From Pseudotabrizicola algicola (GTDB lineage Bacteria; Pseudomonadota; Alphaproteobacteria; Rhodobacterales; Rhodobacteraceae): a DNA stretch of 64,000 bases. This document shows, in pieces, positions 62,167 through 64,000 of this stretch. Location: contig NZ_JAAIKE010000005.1 of the NCBI RefSeq assembly GCF_010915705.1, forward strand, positions 212,522-276,521, in the 5' to 3' direction. How positions within the stretch are numbered: the first letter of the stretch is position 1; each line of letters begins with the position of its first letter. A model generated the notes under the pieces. It made no database searches. It worked only from the letters and a program-made list of their open reading frames with translations, and was not told the DNA's origin. A program made the translations under genes and the position numbers.

Positions 62167-64000
62167 TCACACCGTTACCATAGCCCCAAAATCAGGCCAG
62201 TCCATTTCTTGCGCCAGCCTGCGCGCTCTTTCCGCCATCTGGGGCAGCAGGCCTTCGTCCTTGGCCGCCAGAACCTCACGCAGGGCCGCCTCCAGCGCGG
62301 GTGCGCCGCCGGCGGCATCGTAGAGCCTGCCTGCATCGCGCCCGTCAAGCACATCGCGCGTCATGCCGACATTCGGCACCACGGTCGGCACCCCGAAACT
62401 CAGCGCCAGCAACATCGAGCCCGAGGTCAGGATTTTCTGGTAAGGATAGGCTGCCACATCCGCCGCGCGGAAAAACAGTTGCAACTCGCCATCCTCGACA
62501 AATCGTCCCACGCTCAGGATGCGCGAGCGTTCGGCTTCGGTGATGGCAGGGTCCTGTCCGGCCAGGGCGTCGAAATCGGGACGTCCCGCAAGCACCAGAC
62601 GCGCCTTGGGACGGTCGGCCAGAATGGCCCGGAAGGCCGTGACCAGATCATCCACGCCCTTGTAGGGCCGGATCTGCCCACTGAACAATATCACATCCTC
62701 ATCCGCCCCGATCCCCAAGACACGGCGGGCCTCGTCCCGCCCGACGAAATCGGGATAGGCTCCGATATAGGACCCGTGACGCGAGACACGCACCTTTTCC
62801 ACCGGAACGTCAAAGGTCGCCGCCACTTCTGGCACCGATGCGCCGGAATGGAAGTGCAGCCGATGCGCCAGTGCCGCCAACTGGCGGGACAGATCGCGCT
62901 CCAGTTCGGGAAAAGGCGTATCGTGCGAGACAGTGTTGTGGATGGTCCAGACAAGCTGTCCGCCCTTGTGCAGGAATTTCTTCAGCTTGGTCAGAAACTC
63001 TTCTACCGCGGCACGCGCGCTCGGCTCGTCGGCCCCCGGTTTGAACAGGAAGTTGAGCCAATGCAGATGGAAGGTCACAGCCTCGGGCGGCGCGGCCTGG
63101 GTCTCGAGCACGCGAAGGGCGGCGCTGATATCGCCTGCCACAACTTCGGCACTTTGGCGCAGCTTGCCATAGAGCAGCTTCTGGTACGGGTTTGATCGGG
63201 AATAGTCGGGCCAGAACACCACCATGCGCGTATCGGGGCGCAGTTGATAGGTCACGTTGCGCGGTTTTTGCGGATCGGGGACATGCACGTCCCAGAACCT
63301 TGACAGCCCCTGTCGGGCAAGCGCCTCGCGCTGGACGCGGTGGGTATTGGTGGTCTGGTGATGCTCGTTCACATGGCTGGTGTTCTCGCCATGCCAGCGC
63401 CGCTGGTAGAGCTTTTCCTCGACATGGCGAAACTCGCCAAGTTCCGACATCTTCAGGAAAATGTCATAGTCGACGCCGTTCACGATATCCTCGCGGAACC
63501 GGGTCGTGCGCTCCCATGTCTGGCGGCGGAACATGCGGAAGTGATGCGCGATCGAGGTGATCATCATCTTCTCGCGGCTGAACACCGGCCAGGCATATTC
63601 GTCTTGCGTGTAATTGCCCGCCGCGTCGATCCGCTCGCACGAGCCATAGGCGCAGACCACCGACGGGTTCTCGTCCAGCACCGTCATCAGGCGCCGCACC
63701 GCGCCCGGCTTCAGGCAATCGTCGCTGTCAAGCTGGCCGATATACAGGCTGCGCGACATGCGGATCGCCGAATTGGAGGCAAAACCGATGCCGCCATTGG
63801 GGTTGTCCAGCCAGCGCACCCGCGGCTCGCCGGCATAAAGCCGCTCCAGCAGCGCAAGCGTGCCATCGCGCGAGCCGTCATTGGCGATGCAGACCTCCAG
63901 ATCGGCAACGTCCTGCGCCAGAACGCTTTCCACCGCGCGCTCAATGTATTTCGAGGCGTTATAGGCCGGAATATACACCGAAACCTTCGACACCTCATGC
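62167..64000 (-). CDS. large glycosyltransferase, N-terminus beyond the window (GT2 plus GT4-like)
   Basis: At least 610 residues in this window; the frame is open at base 64000 and reads ...HEVSKVSVYIPAYNAS, so the GTG at 63993 is not the real start. It has the same domain order as the gene at 50726: GT2 then GT-B (SGQIRPYKGVDDLVTAF, FFRAADVAAYPYQKILTSG). The GT2 half is almost identical to that gene; the GT-B half has diverged. It probably makes a different linkage at its C-terminal domain. Confidence 0.88.
   Translation of the reverse strand, partial: HEVSKVSVYIPAYNASKYIERAVESVLAQDVADLEVCIANDGSRDGTLALLERLYAGEPRVRWLDNPNGGIGFASNSAIRMSRSLYIGQLDSDDCLKPGAVRRLMTVLDENPSVVCAYGSCERIDAAGNYTQDEYAWPVFSREKMMITSIAHHFRMFRRQTWERTTRFREDIVNGVDYDIFLKMSELGEFRHVEEKLYQRRWHGENTSHVNEHHQTTNTHRVQREALARQGLSRFWDVHVPDPQKPRNVTYQLRPDTRMVVFWPDYSRSNPYQKLLYGKLRQSAEVVAGDISAALRVLETQAAPPEAVTFHLHWLNFLFKPGADEPSARAAVEEFLTKLKKFLHKGGQLVWTIHNTVSHDTPFPELERDLSRQLAALAHRLHFHSGASVPEVAATFDVPVEKVRVSRHGSYIGAYPDFVGRDEARRVLGIGADEDVILFSGQIRPYKGVDDLVTAFRAILADRPKARLVLAGRPDFDALAGQDPAITEAERSRILSVGRFVEDGELQLFFRAADVAAYPYQKILTSGSMLLALSFGVPTVVPNVGMTRDVLDGRDAGRLYDAAGGAPALEAALREVLAAKDEGLLPQMAERARRLAQEMDWPDFGAMVTV
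63251..64000. repeat. 750-bp segment nearly identical to 51807-52556 (runs off the window)
   Basis: Counterpart of the tract described at 51807. The duplication continues past the window end, so its total length is unknown. Confidence 0.9.

Noticed and set aside
63993..64000. GTG at 63993 as the start of the last glycosyltransferase
   Set aside because: The frame continues upstream as ...HEVSK, the same as in the intact paralogue, so the gene simply runs off the window.

Overview
The window looks like a chromosomal segment of a high-GC alphaproteobacterium of the Rhodobacterales (Rhodobacteraceae/Paracoccaceae). The grounds are the short alphaproteobacterial prolyl-tRNA synthetase, canonical CtrA boxes (TTAA-N7-TTAA), a rhizobial/rhodobacterial glpSTPQUV glycerol-3-phosphate uptake operon, a DUF2793 protein, a Mu-like element with Mu gene order in its early region, and GC-rich hairpins followed by a GATATTT or GATACTTGGAAA tail. 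No tRNA, rRNA or CRISPR array was seen. The species cannot be named from the sequence.

Layout. 1-9003 is a housekeeping block on the + strand: the end of an ABC1/UbiB-family kinase gene, proS, a ThuA-like gene, a hemolysin III gene, lolC/E and lolD, a cytochrome c lipoprotein, a PerM/AI-2E permease and a TTG-started hda. 9050-15817 continues with ppk1 and ppx, then a tightly coupled run of VOC, GNAT, TerB-DnaJ and endonuclease/exonuclease/phosphatase genes. 15814-20728 is an inorganic-carbon uptake locus: a LysR regulator diverges from dabB and dabA. 20784-32233 is a complete glycerol/glycerol-3-phosphate catabolic regulon: glpR diverges from glpD-glpSTPQUV, followed by glpK and an iron-type alcohol dehydrogenase. 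32425-36219 encodes a large RTX-type secreted kexin-like protease with beta-propeller-type repeats inside its catalytic domain.

36743-46326 is a compact 9.6-kb Mu-like transposable element. It has a leftward CI-type repressor, a Ner-like protein, transposase A, ATPase B, GemA, major head protein T, prohead protease I, a Mor-like activator, two tandem paralogous cargo genes resembling ADP-ribosyltransferases, and a small HTH protein. Its ends carry related inverted transposase-type sites and are flanked by a 5-bp ACGCT duplication. Terminase, portal, tail and lysis genes are absent, so it is either a deleted prophage or a satellite-like element.

46436-64000 is a surface-polysaccharide region. 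It has capsule-type ABC export genes (kpsM-, kpsE- and kpsT-like), giant two-domain glycosyltransferases, sulfotransferases, a pyruvyl transferase, a WcbI-type protein, methyltransferase-like proteins and a small island of phage-tail-associated genes (DUF2793). The two large glycosyltransferase genes share about 750 bp at near identity, a recent gene-conversion or duplication tract that runs to the window edge.

The regulatory reading adds a promoter-like module of about 70 bp. It holds a CtrA box, a GTCAA block and TGTAACACAGGGG with fixed 42-bp spacing. It occurs twice in opposite orientation, upstream of proS and between the cytochrome gene and perM-hda-ppk.
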